Shown: in pieces, positions 35,396-43,146 of the stretch
How positions within the stretch are numbered: position 1 is the first letter of the stretch
Layout: the number at the start of each line of letters is the position of its first letter
From: Moraxella caviae
GTDB lineage: Bacteria; Pseudomonadota; Gammaproteobacteria; Pseudomonadales; Moraxellaceae
Length of the DNA: 64,000 nucleotides
Direction of reading: 5' to 3'
Assembly (NCBI RefSeq): GCF_002014985.1
Contig: NZ_MUXU01000056.1
Span: forward strand, 1-64,000
Position numbers and translations under genes: made by a program
The notes under the pieces: generated by a model
The model's input: the letters and a program-made list of their open reading frames with translations, nothing else
Told to the model about the DNA's origin: nothing
Database searches by the model: none

Positions 35396-36655
35396 TCACA
35401 ATCCCATAAAGCCATCAAGCATTACGCCCACGCCCACTGCGGTGGTTTCGTGGTTATAATCCACGATGGATTGCCCATAGCCTTGGAAAAATTGCACATA
35501 GCCGCTGATGCCCTTGCCAAGCTGGCGAGTATAATCCACTTGCAGCGCGCCTTTGCCTGTGGCGGGATTAAAGCGCACCGTACCCGCCAGATTGTCTTTG
35601 TCGTTCATTTGGTACAAGAAGCGCACATCGCCATAGCCGTAATAATCGGTGATGTCTGGGTTGTCGTCTGGATTTTCTTTTAGGATACGCCCCCATAAGC
35701 GTGGCATGATGGTCAGCTTATCCCACTCCATGCCGCCCATGACGTAGGCGCGGTTCCACGAACGAGACCACGGATCGTCTTCGCCATTTGAGTGGTGCAT
35801 CACGCCTGCGCCCAGCATACGCAATTTACCGCCAAACGGCAAATCCGCCACCACAGGCTGCGTTACGAACAGCTCTGGCTGATAATCGTGCGCGCGGAAA
35901 GGACGAGAATATTTGGCATTAAACACCTGCCAATGCGACTGCTGCGTGTAGCCCAGCCACAAATCTGCGTCCGTACCGAATAAATCTTCCGCCGCTTTCA
36001 TTTTTAGCGAGATTTGGAATTTCAGCTCATTTTCACGCATTTGCCCTGCTTTGTACGGCGGCGTTTCTTGGCTTGGCGTGCTTGGATAGCGGTTTGGCTT
36101 ACCGTTGATAAATAGCGGCAACATATAAGTTGGGTTGTGCGGACGTGCTGTCCACAAGCCGCGATCGCTGTTTTTATCCAAATCAAAGGCAAGACTCAGC
36201 GGTGAATACTGGCGCACGTCTTGGGCTGGTGTGTCAGACAGGCTGTCATCACTCTTTGGCGCATTTGGGTCTACACGCACCACTTGCACATCGCCTTTAA
36301 ATAAAGGCTTGATAGAATCGCCAAGCGCAATCGGGCGTTTTTGGGCGATAACCGTTGGTGTATCGCCCTGCGCCAAAGTGTCAAAGCACGCCAAACGTGT
36401 GGCGGCTTCGGTGATGGTGGCACACTCATAAAACATCGCTTCATGCTTTTCGCTGTCGCTGATTGCACTTGCCATGTGCGCTGCCGCTTCGCTGCTTGCT
36501 AAGTCAGCGTGCGCAGTTTCAGGTGCAATTTCAAGGACAGTTTCGTTCGCTTGCGCTGTCATCGCTGCGCCCACCGCCAAAGACAGCAAGAGCGCCTTTG
36601 GTGCGTTAAAATTCACTGCTTGAAAAAATGCTGTATGTGAAAATATCTGTGTCAT
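35396..36655 (-). CDS. pldA: Outer-membrane phospholipase A (OMPLA)
   Basis: A calcium-dependent serine hydrolase of the outer membrane that degrades phospholipid in the outer leaflet. A signal peptide ends AQA (about 36). A long N-terminal extension (about 37-165) with two cysteines (YECATITEAATRLACFD) resembles that of Neisseria/Moraxella enzymes. The barrel carries the active site HHSNGEDDPWSRSWNRAY: His287, Ser289 and Asn301, equivalents of His142, Ser144 and Asn156 of E. coli. The protein ends in GVMLDGFMGL, with Leu in place of the usual terminal Phe. Length 419 against 289 in E. coli, owing to the extension. No operon partner. Confidence 0.92.
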   Translation of the reverse strand: MTQIFSHTAFFQAVNFNAPKALLLSLAVGAAMTAQANETVLEIAPETAHADLASSEAAAHMASAISDSEKHEAMFYECATITEAATRLACFDTLAQGDTPTVIAQKRPIALGDSIKPLFKGDVQVVRVDPNAPKSDDSLSDTPAQDVRQYSPLSLAFDLDKNSDRGLWTARPHNPTYMLPLFINGKPNRYPSTPSQETPPYKAGQMRENELKFQISLKMKAAEDLFGTDADLWLGYTQQSHWQVFNAKYSRPFRAHDYQPELFVTQPVVADLPFGGKLRMLGAGVMHHSNGEDDPWSRSWNRAYVMGGMEWDKLTIMPRLWGRILKENPDDNPDITDYYGYGDVRFLYQMNDKDNLAGTVRFNPATGKGALQVDYTRQLGKGISGYVQFFQGYGQSIVDYNHETTAVGVGVMLDGFMGL

Positions 36656-36781
36656 GGTGTGTTACCGATGTTAAATGCGTTTATCGCCACGAAAACTTGC
36701 CGTTTTTACAAACTGTCTTTTATGCCTTTATGCTGGACAATCAAACCAAACCGCTTGTAAAAATCAGCCTGCCATCATGGC

Positions 36782-36878
36782 AATTTTACACATGGAAATT
36801 TATACGTTAAAACTTGCACGTTAAAGTTTGCACATCAAAACTTACACGTTAAAATTTACACATGAAAATTTATCAATA
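36782..36878. repeat. 14-bp degenerate tandem array upstream of pldA
   Basis: About seven units such as AAAACTTGCACGTT, AAAGTTTGCACATC, AAAACTTACACGTT, AAAATTTACACATG; some units are 13 bp. It lies 127-223 bases before the pldA start, outside any supported gene. Confidence 0.75.
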
Positions 36879-36923
36879 CAACGTTAAAATTAAACTTTCT
36901 ATCGCCCAACTATCCGCCAATCA

Positions 36924-37484
36924 TCACTCATAGCGCACGCCATCATGTACGATGTAGCCGCCTTGGTGTCTGCCTGCTGGGTCGTGGTGCGTCCAATGAA
37001 TCACGCCGCCTTTGTCGGTGTATTCGTACTCGCCATACATCAAAACATGGTCGTGCTTTTGTAAATTCGCCACGCGCGGCGCAAGGTCAATATTATGCGC
37101 CACCAGTACCGTCTGCTCGCTGTCGTCTAGGCGCACGATAAAACGCTGGTGCTTGCTGCCTTTGGTGTCGTCTTTTAAAACCGCCACCACCGTGCCACAG
37201 CCTGCCACTTGTACGTCTGAGCGTGATTTGGCAAAGCTGTCAAAAATCAGCGCATTATGGCATTTTGCCACCGATTCGGCAGACGTAGCCGTGCGTGTGC
37301 CTTTAATGGTGTGGATTTGAATCGGTGCGGTGTCGGCTTGGGCGGTGTCGGCTTGCACGGTTTGATTTGACGCAGTGTTCGGCTGACAGCCTGTCAAAAG
37401 CGCAAACAAACCCACCGCCAGCACAGATGCCGCACGCTGATACCAATGCGGTGCTTGATTGTTGTCTTTGGCTTTTTTATACAT
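36924..37484 (-). CDS. DUF3465 lipoprotein
   Basis: A 186-residue lipoprotein: signal anchor with lipobox LLTGC (Cys33), then a linker with two perfect pentapeptides QADTA (44-53), then the DUF3465 domain (about 75-186). The domain shows [57 protein letters not shown] and a terminal [11 protein letters not shown], all typical. The family is a small exported OB-fold-like domain of unknown function, with conserved His and Asp residues resembling nuclease-related (SNase-like) folds. It is on the minus strand upstream of pldA but separated from it by the 14-bp array. Confidence 0.85.
   Translation of the reverse strand: MYKKAKDNNQAPHWYQRAASVLAVGLFALLTGCQPNTASNQTVQADTAQADTAPIQIHTIKGTRTATSAESVAKCHNALIFDSFAKSRSDVQVAGCGTVVAVLKDDTKGSKHQRFIVRLDDSEQTVLVAHNIDLAPRVANLQKHDHVLMYGEYEYTDKGGVIHWTHHDPAGRHQGGYIVHDGVRYE
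37326..37355 (-). repeat. Two perfect 15-bp repeats in the DUF3465 lipoprotein gene
   Basis: Plus strand GCGGTGTCGGCTTGG and GCGGTGTCGGCTTGC, coding QADTA twice in the linker after the lipid anchor. Confidence 0.8.
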
Positions 37485-38046
37485 TGTCCACTCGCTGCGA
37501 TTTACTGATTGCTTGCCGATTGCCGTGATTTATCATTCGCCCAAATTTATGCAAATTTGCACCAAAATGTGCGTTTGTAATTTTATTTTAAAGCGTGCCA
37601 AAACTTGGTAATTCTTGATAATTTTAGCGCACAACCTAAAAAACCGACACAAACCAAAAACCGACACAAACCGTGCGTCAATTCATCAATTTAAAATAAA
37701 ACACAAAATTACGCTATTTTAACAAATATCATACGCCTTGAAAAGAAAAATCGCACAATCATCGACGCACTTTTTTTTAAAATGAAAGTTCAAAGTCAAA
37801 CCACCAAACCAAGCCATTAACTTTTATTTTTCCATCATAAAAATTTCCACGCATTGAAATCCACCCAAAAACAAAGTTTCCTAAAAAGAAATAATGCGTT
37901 AATCAAATGCTGGTTGTTTTCTTAAAAAATTTGCTTATAATGGTTGATAAGTTTTGGCAAGTCGCACGGCAAATCACCTTTGCCATCAAGGCAAACGTCC
38001 GCCACTTGCCAAAAAACAAACTCACAAACACCTTAAGGGGAATTTT
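37485..38046. other. 562-bp AT-rich divergent region
   Basis: Between the DUF3465 gene and the divergent nitroreductase gene. It contains a perfect 2 x 17-bp repeat (37639-37672) and a probable nitroreductase promoter ending in TATAAT near 37935, preceded by TTGTTT at 16 bases. No gene is supported; the rest is A/T-rich without recognisable features. Confidence 0.6.
37639..37672. repeat. Perfect 17-bp tandem duplication
   Basis: AAAAACCGACACAAACC repeated twice without a gap in non-coding DNA. Confidence 0.75.
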
Positions 38047-38649
38047 ATGTCGCACACCACTTTACAAAACGTTGCCGAACTGCGCCGTTCAATCTATGCG
38101 CTAAATAAAGAGTTGCCAATCAGCACCAAAGACGTGGATCAAATCGTAGAGCACGCTTTGCTGCACACGCCATCGTCTTTTAACTCACAGTCTACTCGTC
38201 TAGTGGTTTTGCATGGCGCAGCGCATGACAAACTGTGGGACATCACCACCGAAGCCTTGCGTGCCATCGTTCCTGCAGAAAACTTTGCGCCAACCAAAGC
38301 CAAATTAGCAGGCTTTAAAGCCGCAGCTGGCACGGTGCTGTTTTTTGAAGATCAAGACGTGGTAAAAGGCTTGCAAGAGCAGTTTGCCACCTATGCCGAC
38401 AACTTCCCAATCTGGGCAGACCACGCCAACGCCATGACTCAATACGCCATCTGGACAACGCTTGCCAGCCGTGATGTGGGTGCAAACTTGCAGCATTATA
38501 ACCCTGTGATTGATGACGCCGTGGCGGCTGAGTGGAATATCCCAGCCAACTGGAAACTGCGCGCGCAGCTGGTATTTGGCGGCATTGCCGCACCAGCAGG
38601 CGAAAAAACCTTCGCGCCTGTGACAGACCGCCTAAAAATCTTTGGCTAA
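38047..38649 (+). CDS. Nitroreductase family protein (Frm2/Hbn1-like)
   Basis: A 200-residue FMN-binding oxidoreductase. TPSSFNSQSTRLVVLHGAAHDKLW is the FMN-contacting start of the fungal Frm2/bacterial YdgI-like nitroreductase subgroup. The middle AGTVLFFEDQDVVKGLQEQF and the C-terminal VFGGIAAPAGEKTFAPVTDRLKIF also fit. Members use NAD(P)H to reduce nitro compounds or quinones and have been linked to fatty-acid and oxidative stress responses. The start at 38047 follows AAGGGGAATTTT, a strong ribosome site; open codons upstream are ignored. Single gene with its own promoter. Confidence 0.88.
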   Translation: MSHTTLQNVAELRRSIYALNKELPISTKDVDQIVEHALLHTPSSFNSQSTRLVVLHGAAHDKLWDITTEALRAIVPAENFAPTKAKLAGFKAAAGTVLFFEDQDVVKGLQEQFATYADNFPIWADHANAMTQYAIWTTLASRDVGANLQHYNPVIDDAVAAEWNIPANWKLRAQLVFGGIAAPAGEKTFAPVTDRLKIFG

Positions 38650-39113
38650 TTCATCGCCAAACACCAATCCAACGCACCGTCAATTTTGGCGGTGCTGTTG
38701 TTTTTGATGACCGTCTTTTTGATTGCCATCTTTTTGAATCAGTATCAAAGTTTCAGCAATGCTGTAAAATTTGAGCAGATTTACCAATGACTGCATTTTC
38801 ATTAAAACAACGGCTGAAAATGGCGAGCAAATCATGAATTGATAGCAACTTTTTAGCAATTTTATAGAAACAATAACGCAAAGTTGTTTTTCAAGTCTTG
38901 CCAAATCCGCCCCAAAACGGCGTATATTAACAGTTTGCCAACATACAAATGCTAAATCTTTGATATAATGGAATAATTTTGCGGCGTTGAAAAATCAGCT
39001 GCCAACCCCATAAAGCATTAACACAAAAAATACAGTTTTTTACGGTATTTTCGTTGATTAAACCCACCAAGCCACAGACGTTTACGTCTAGGCTTAACAA
39101 TGTTGTACTTATT
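38650..39113. other. Intergenic region nitroreductase-lytic transglycosylase
   Basis: 464 bases with three 15-bp units (38701-38745) just after the nitroreductase stop, and AT-rich upstream sequence for the next gene, including GATATAATGG (38960-38969) as a possible -10. No gene is supported. Confidence 0.55.
38701..38745. repeat. Three 15-bp tandem units after the nitroreductase gene
   Basis: TTTTTGATGACCGTC, TTTTTGATTGCCATC, TTTTTGAATCAGTAT. Confidence 0.6.
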
Positions 39114-39932
39114 ATGATGAAACGTTTTATCCCTGCTTTGATTGCTCTGAGCGCCAGTAGCGCAAGCCTTGCTGCACAAGTGTATGTGTATGACGATGGC
39201 GAACAAAAACTACTGACCAACATCGAGCAAAACACCAGCGGCTCTAAAAAGTTCACGCAAATCAGCATGACACAATACCCAAGCAGCAAACTGAGCGGCA
39301 CGCAAACCACCAGCACGCCTTCAAACTTTGCAGCATCTAGCCTAAATTCTGGTTTTAGCAGCGGCAACTCTACCTACGACCACATGATCATCGCCTCAGC
39401 GGCACGCCATGGCGTAGACCCTGCACTGGTAAAAGCCATCATGCACACCGAATCAGGCTTTAACAGCTACGCGCGTTCACGAGTAGGCGCGATGGGCTTA
39501 ATGCAGCTGATGCCGGGCACCGCAAGACACATGGGCGTGGTGAACGCTTGGGATCCAGCGCAAAACATCGAAGGTGGCGTAAAATATTTGGCATTCTTAC
39601 AAGAACGCTTTAGCGACCGCGATCACATCATCGCCGCTTATAACGCAGGTCATGGCAACGTCAGAAAATACGGCGGCATTCCGCCATTTCGTGAGACACG
39701 CAACTATGTGCGCAAAGTCAATGAACGCTACAACTCACTGTACCGCCATGACGCAGCCTTGACAAACGGCTATCACTTGGCGATGAACACCACACGCAGC
39801 GGCTTGACAGGCGGCGTAACTGGCGGCGTAACCACTCGTGCGGTAAATGGCTCGGCGACCAACTACGCCACACCACAAAACCCAAATCTGTCAAAATCTG
39901 GCAACATGGTTAGCATTCAAGGCGGCAACTAA
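39114..39932 (+). CDS. Lytic transglycosylase with SLT domain
   Basis: A 272-residue exported protein. The signal peptide (MMKRFIPALIALSASSASLA) is followed by a short DUF4124-like segment (AQVYVYDDGEQKLLTN), a Ser/Thr-rich linker (about 50-100), then an SLT domain: IIASAARHGVDPALVKAIMH with the catalytic Glu in HTESGFNSYARSRVGAMGLM, LMPGTARHMG and IIAAYNAGHGNVRKYGGIPP. It cleaves peptidoglycan in the periplasm. A Gly/Thr-rich tail ends the protein (GGVTGGVTTRA). The start is one of two adjacent ATGs (39114, 39117) with no strong ribosome site. It differs from the large Slt at 21882. Confidence 0.87.
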   Translation: MMKRFIPALIALSASSASLAAQVYVYDDGEQKLLTNIEQNTSGSKKFTQISMTQYPSSKLSGTQTTSTPSNFAASSLNSGFSSGNSTYDHMIIASAARHGVDPALVKAIMHTESGFNSYARSRVGAMGLMQLMPGTARHMGVVNAWDPAQNIEGGVKYLAFLQERFSDRDHIIAAYNAGHGNVRKYGGIPPFRETRNYVRKVNERYNSLYRHDAALTNGYHLAMNTTRSGLTGGVTGGVTTRAVNGSATNYATPQNPNLSKSGNMVSIQGGN

Positions 39933-39995
39933 CCGCTTGTTTGCGAATTTGCAAGTTTATAAATAAGCCACTCAGGCTATTTACAAGCCATCGCT

Positions 39996-40076
39996 AAAAG
40001 ACGCACGTCCAACGCCAGTGGTTCGCAACTGTTAAATTTTGTGAATTGGCGCAGAAAAATGGGCGTAGCGTCTTTT
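39996..40076 (+). terminator. Long structured terminator-like hairpin
   Basis: AAAAGACGC pairs perfectly with GCGTCTTTT, ACGTCC pairs with GGGCGT after one bulged base, and an inner CGCCA/TGGCG stem encloses about 28 bases. ATTTTTGG follows. It may be the terminator of the upstream gene or a small structured RNA. Confidence 0.5.
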
Positions 40077-40088
40077 ATTTTTGGCAAT

Positions 40089-40107
40089 TATCCTTATAAT
40101 AAGGATA
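40089..40107 (+). promoter_or_regulatory. Palindrome overlapping the htpX -10 region
   Basis: TATCCTTATAATAAGGATA: perfect 8-bp arms around TAA, with a TATAAT at 40095-40100. It looks like an operator over the promoter. Confidence 0.5.
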
Positions 40108-40252
40108 TTGGTTAAACGATGCCAGCTAACTGCTTGATTTTACAAAACATATACGGGAAATTCATGTTTTAAAATTCATCATCGCTGGCTAAATTCATTC
40201 ATCAAAACTTCACAAGTTAATCACTTTTAGACATTTTAAGGAACTTACGCCC

Positions 40253-41161
40253 ATGATGCGAATCGGGTTATTTTTGCTCACCAACCTTGCTGTCGTGATT
40301 GTCGCCAGCATCGTGATGACAGTACTATTTAAATTCTTTGGTATCGGCGGCGTGCATAGCGCAGGCGGTCTAAATTATGTAGGGCTTGCCATCATGTGCT
40401 TTGTGTACGGCATGATTGGCTCGGCAATTTCTCTATTTTTATCAAAATGGATGGCGAAAAAATCCACTGGCACTGTGGTGATTGAAAACCCAACAAACGG
40501 CACTGAGCAGTGGCTTATTGACACTGTCGCCAAGCAAGCCAAAGCTGTGGGCATTGGTATGCCTGAAGTGGGGATTTTTGACAATCCAGAACCAAACGCC
40601 TTTGCCACTGGCTGGAACAAAAACAACGCCCTAGTTGCGGTGTCTACAGGGCTTTTGCACACCATGACCGCCGAAGAAGTGGAAGCCGTTTTGGCGCACG
40701 AAATCGGACACGTTGCCAATGGCGACATGGTAACTTTGGCGCTGATTCAAGGCGTGGTGAACGCTTTTGTGATGTTCTTTGCACGCATCATCGGCAACTT
40801 CGTAGACCGTGCGATTTTCAAAAACGACAGCGACAGCCCGGGCATTGCTTATTTTGTTACCAGCATTGTGATGGACATTTTGCTTGGTATGCTTGCCAGC
40901 GCCATCGTGATGTGGTTCTCTCGCTTGCGTGAATATCGTGCGGACGAAATGGGTGCACGTCTGGCGGGTCGTGATCATATGATTGCCGCGCTAAATGCCC
41001 TACGCCCAGCGGCGCAACGTCCTGACCATATGCCAGAAGCGATGAAGGCTTTCGCCATCTCGTCAGGTCAATCGCAAGGCTTTAGCATTGCCAATCTGTT
41101 CCGCTCACACCCAACGCTGGACGATCGCATTGCATCTTTGCAAAAACTGCCTGCCAATTAA
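40253..41161 (+). CDS. htpX: Membrane protease HtpX (M48B)
   Basis: A zinc metalloprotease of the inner membrane that cleaves damaged membrane proteins and works beside FtsH. It has 302 residues, two N-terminal helices (about 5-28 and 42-63), the zinc motif HEIGH (149-153) in [16 protein letters not shown], two further helices (about 160-215) and the third ligand region EYRADEMGA. The C-terminus has the family's [15 protein letters not shown]. Length is typical (287-305). AAGGAA lies 11 bases before the start; a second ATG follows directly. Single gene, with a palindrome in its promoter. Confidence 0.94.
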   Translation: MMRIGLFLLTNLAVVIVASIVMTVLFKFFGIGGVHSAGGLNYVGLAIMCFVYGMIGSAISLFLSKWMAKKSTGTVVIENPTNGTEQWLIDTVAKQAKAVGIGMPEVGIFDNPEPNAFATGWNKNNALVAVSTGLLHTMTAEEVEAVLAHEIGHVANGDMVTLALIQGVVNAFVMFFARIIGNFVDRAIFKNDSDSPGIAYFVTSIVMDILLGMLASAIVMWFSRLREYRADEMGARLAGRDHMIAALNALRPAAQRPDHMPEAMKAFAISSGQSQGFSIANLFRSHPTLDDRIASLQKLPAN

Positions 41162-41196
41162 GCTATCGGCAAATTGCCAGCAATTCATAAACCTAC

Positions 41197-41224
41197 AAAA
41201 CCGCTCACTGGATGGGCGGTTTTT
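41197..41224 (+). terminator. Terminator after htpX
   Basis: AAAACCGC and GCGGTTTTTT stem around TCACTGGATGG. Confidence 0.8.
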
Positions 41225-41339
41225 TGGTGGGTGATGGGTGGTTTGTGAAGATTTAGTGTTTTAAAAAGATTGTTGTTTTTAAAATCATAATTTGACTTTA
41301 AAATATTAAATTGTACTTACCAACCAGCTTGCTACCCAC

Positions 41340-41367
41340 AAAAAACCCTGCACATTGGCAGGGTTTG
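41340..41367 (-). terminator. Terminator after the 52-residue membrane protein gene
   Basis: AAACCCTGC / GCAGGGTTT stem around a 6-base loop; TTTTTGTGGG follows on the minus strand. Confidence 0.8.
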
Positions 41368-41378
41368 TTAACAAAAAC

Positions 41379-41537
41379 TTACTCAAAATTTTTACACATC
41401 TCAATCATAAAGCTTTTGATATAAGTAAACAAAAAGACAACCAAGAATAGTAAAAAGACAATCAAAACCACCAAAAATGGCAGCATAAATAAAATTGCCA
41501 AACCTATCGCAAACAGCATGGCAACCAAAAACAACAT
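41379..41537 (-). CDS. Small hydrophobic membrane protein, unknown
   Basis: A 52-residue product, almost entirely hydrophobic: MLFLVAMLFAIGLAILFMLP, then LVVLIVFLLFLVVFLFTYIK, with a short charged tail (MIEMCKNFE). It forms one long or two short membrane helices with a central Pro. The start at 41537 is chosen because GGGGGAG lies six bases before it; the frame is open upstream but without a site. A clean terminator follows, so it is probably expressed. No family recognised. It could be a small regulatory membrane peptide; function is not inferred. Confidence 0.6.
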   Translation of the reverse strand: MLFLVAMLFAIGLAILFMLPFLVVLIVFLLFLVVFLFTYIKSFMIEMCKNFE

Positions 41538-41767
41538 AAACTCCCCCAACATAGGCTTACTGCCATTTAAAGTACTAAAGCCCCATCGCTTTGTCAAGCG
41601 CCGTTAAACACCCATCATCAACGCCACCACTTCTACTTATGTTTTTTGGGTGGGTTTTTGCTATTCATCACTCGTAAGTTAGATTAAATTAAAACCCAAT
41701 AAATCCAATAATTTATCGTAAAAAACCACTCTTTATAAGAGTTTTTTAAGCTTGTTTGTGATTGAAC

Positions 41768-42090
41768 CTAGGTGAAATGTTTTTTCACTTGCTGAAACTT
41801 TCACTCATTGGCTTTTAAAACAGCGGAAGTCCCATCGGTAAATTCTATTTGTAAGATATACTCGTTTTTCACACGATCTGGCAACATACCACCCAAGCAA
41901 AGGGCTGCTAATGCAGGCACAGCACCAAAAAGCGCAAAACTTGAAACAACGCCTGCGCCAATAACACCAGTTTAAATGCCGTCCATCAATGCGCTTAACT
42001 CTTCAATGCTCACCAATTTGAAGGTTTGTACATCATGCAGCACACGGTAAAGCTGCAATTCATTATCGGTCTTTTTGCGAAAATAAAAAC
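41768..42090 (-). pseudogene. Decayed third copy of the tandem 129-residue family
   Basis: The minus strand reads from about 42090 in one frame as a close relative of the product of 42146-42535. Matching pairs are TGVIGAGVVSSFALFGAVPA with TGVIGLTAGTAFFGAGLLPA, and LGGMLPDRVKNEYILQI with LGGLLPDRMTNNYVLQI. It lacks the first 25 or so residues. A TAA at 41972-41974 replaces the Gln of V-Q-T-G (CAA to TAA), and a TGA at 41801-41803 replaces the Arg of S-E-R-K. The original end is TAG at 41768-41770. The 5' break coincides with a terminator-like hairpin (42086-42108), so a deletion probably fused the gene to an upstream terminator. Confidence 0.85.
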
Positions 42091-42108
42091 CCACCATCAG
42101 GCGGGTAA
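42086..42108 (-). terminator. Terminator-like hairpin at the broken end of the pseudogene
   Basis: ACCCGCC TGAT GGTGGGT followed by TTTTATTTT on the minus strand. Confidence 0.6.
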
Positions 42109-42118
42109 AAGACATCAA

Positions 42119-42145
42119 AAAAGCCCTGCGATGGCAGAGCTTTTA
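42119..42145 (-). terminator. Terminator after the 42146-42535 gene
   Basis: AAGCTCTGC / GCAGGGCTTTTTT directly after the stop codon. Confidence 0.8.
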
Positions 42146-42535
42146 TTATTTGGTAAAATAAGGTTTGAGCTTGCGATATTTTCTTTCACTGGCTCTTAAA
42201 ATGGCGGATTTACCATCTTTAAATATGATTTGCAAAACATAGTTGTTTGTCATGCGATCAGGCAATAATCCACCCAGCCATAACACCCCCAAGGCAGGTA
42301 ATAAGCCAGCACCAAAAAAGGCTGTGCCGGCAGTTAATCCTATCACACCTGTTTGCACATCACCCATCAGCGTTTCAACTTCTTGAACGTCCACACATTG
42401 AAATGATTGCACGTCTTTTTCAAGATTGTATTGTTGATTCTTGCCTGTTTGCTTATCGCCAAACACAAAAATGCTGCCAAACGAACCCATGTCTTTAGTA
42501 AAGTAATCAGACTGTAAAACACTAACACCAAACAT
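42146..42535 (-). CDS. Tandem-family protein A, unknown function
   Basis: A 129-residue protein of no recognised family, paralogous to that of 42684-43073 and the pseudogene beside it. Layout: an N-terminal beta-like part with VSVLQSDYF and GSIFVFGDKQTGKNQQYNLE (1-40), a short helix (VQEVETLMGDV), a Gly-rich hydrophobic hairpin (about 60-92, GVIGLTAGTAFFGAGLLPAL), and a C-terminal beta-hairpin/helix (VLQIIFKDGKSAILRASERK). The flanking strands around FKDGKSAILR look like a PH-like or similar small beta domain split by a membrane hairpin; this is inference. The start at 42535 follows AGGGGATTGTG; one extra GTG codon precedes. Own terminator. Confidence 0.7.
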   Translation of the reverse strand: MFGVSVLQSDYFTKDMGSFGSIFVFGDKQTGKNQQYNLEKDVQSFQCVDVQEVETLMGDVQTGVIGLTAGTAFFGAGLLPALGVLWLGGLLPDRMTNNYVLQIIFKDGKSAILRASERKYRKLKPYFTK

Positions 42536-42635
42536 CACAATCCCCTAAACGGTGGTTGATGTTTGTATTATAGCTGATTACTACTGATTTTCAACCTACC
42601 CCGCCAAGCTACTTAATCAATCCATAAGCCACATC

Positions 42636-42666
42636 AAAAAACCCACCTGCAAAGCAAATGGGTTTT
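42636..42666 (-). terminator. Terminator after the 42684-43073 gene
   Basis: AAAACCCATTTGC / GCAGGTGGGTTTTTT stem with a TTT loop. Confidence 0.8.
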
Positions 42667-42683
42667 CCAAAATTCTTAAATAA

Positions 42684-43073
42684 TTAACGATGTTTTTTCA
42701 TGATTTTGTCATAGGTTTTTTGGCTCATGCGCAAGATGGCAGATTTACCATCTTTGAATAGCAAAGACACAATCAATTCAAGTTTGGTGTGTTTTGGCAA
42801 TGCTGCGCCTACCGCCACTGCGCCTAGAGCCACCCCTAAACCAGCCGTGCCTACAACGCCAGCAGTTGCCACAACACCAAGATTTTTAATGCCGTTTAGC
42901 AAAGTTGCTACTTCATTAGCTTCTTTAATTTCAACGGCTTCAAGGTCGTTTTTAATGCTGTATGAATGAAACTTTTTGGTTTTAACATCTTCCATAGTGA
43001 TAAAGCTGGAAGAAACAACCACGCCGCCACCTTGCTCAAAATCATGGGATTGCAAAACGGTTGTCCAAGTCAT
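42684..43073 (-). CDS. Tandem-family protein B, unknown function
   Basis: Also 129 residues, the same length as its paralogue at 42146. MTWTTVLQSHDFEQGGGVVV matches the TVLQS/SVLQS start; SYSIKNDLEAVEIKEANEVA is the middle part; a glycine-zipper-like stretch GVVGTAGLGVALGAVAVGAA fills about 70-95; VSLLFKDGKSAILRMSQKTY is the shared C-terminal motif, followed by a Lys-rich end. The hydrophobic stretch is long enough to form a membrane hairpin or oligomerise. The start at 43073 follows GGAGGGTGTG; the leader is nearly the same as in the paralogue. Own terminator, so each copy is a separate transcription unit. Confidence 0.7.
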   Translation of the reverse strand: MTWTTVLQSHDFEQGGGVVVSSSFITMEDVKTKKFHSYSIKNDLEAVEIKEANEVATLLNGIKNLGVVATAGVVGTAGLGVALGAVAVGAALPKHTKLELIVSLLFKDGKSAILRMSQKTYDKIMKKHR

Positions 43074-43146
43074 CACACCCTCCAAAAATCTATAGCTGTA
43101 CTATAAATCAAACCCGTAAAATCAACCCAACCACTCCCCAACCAAC

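Larger units (their letters stand above)
39933..40252. other. Intergenic region with long hairpin and htpX promoter palindrome
   Basis: 320 bases. Contains an 81-nt long-stem structure (39996-40076) and a 19-bp palindrome over a TATAAT (40089-40107). No gene is seen. Confidence 0.6.

Noticed and set aside
38680-38904. 74-codon minus-strand frame with QKDGN/QKDGH repeats
   Set aside because: The repeats come from the 15-bp array after the nitroreductase gene; no start signal or family resemblance.
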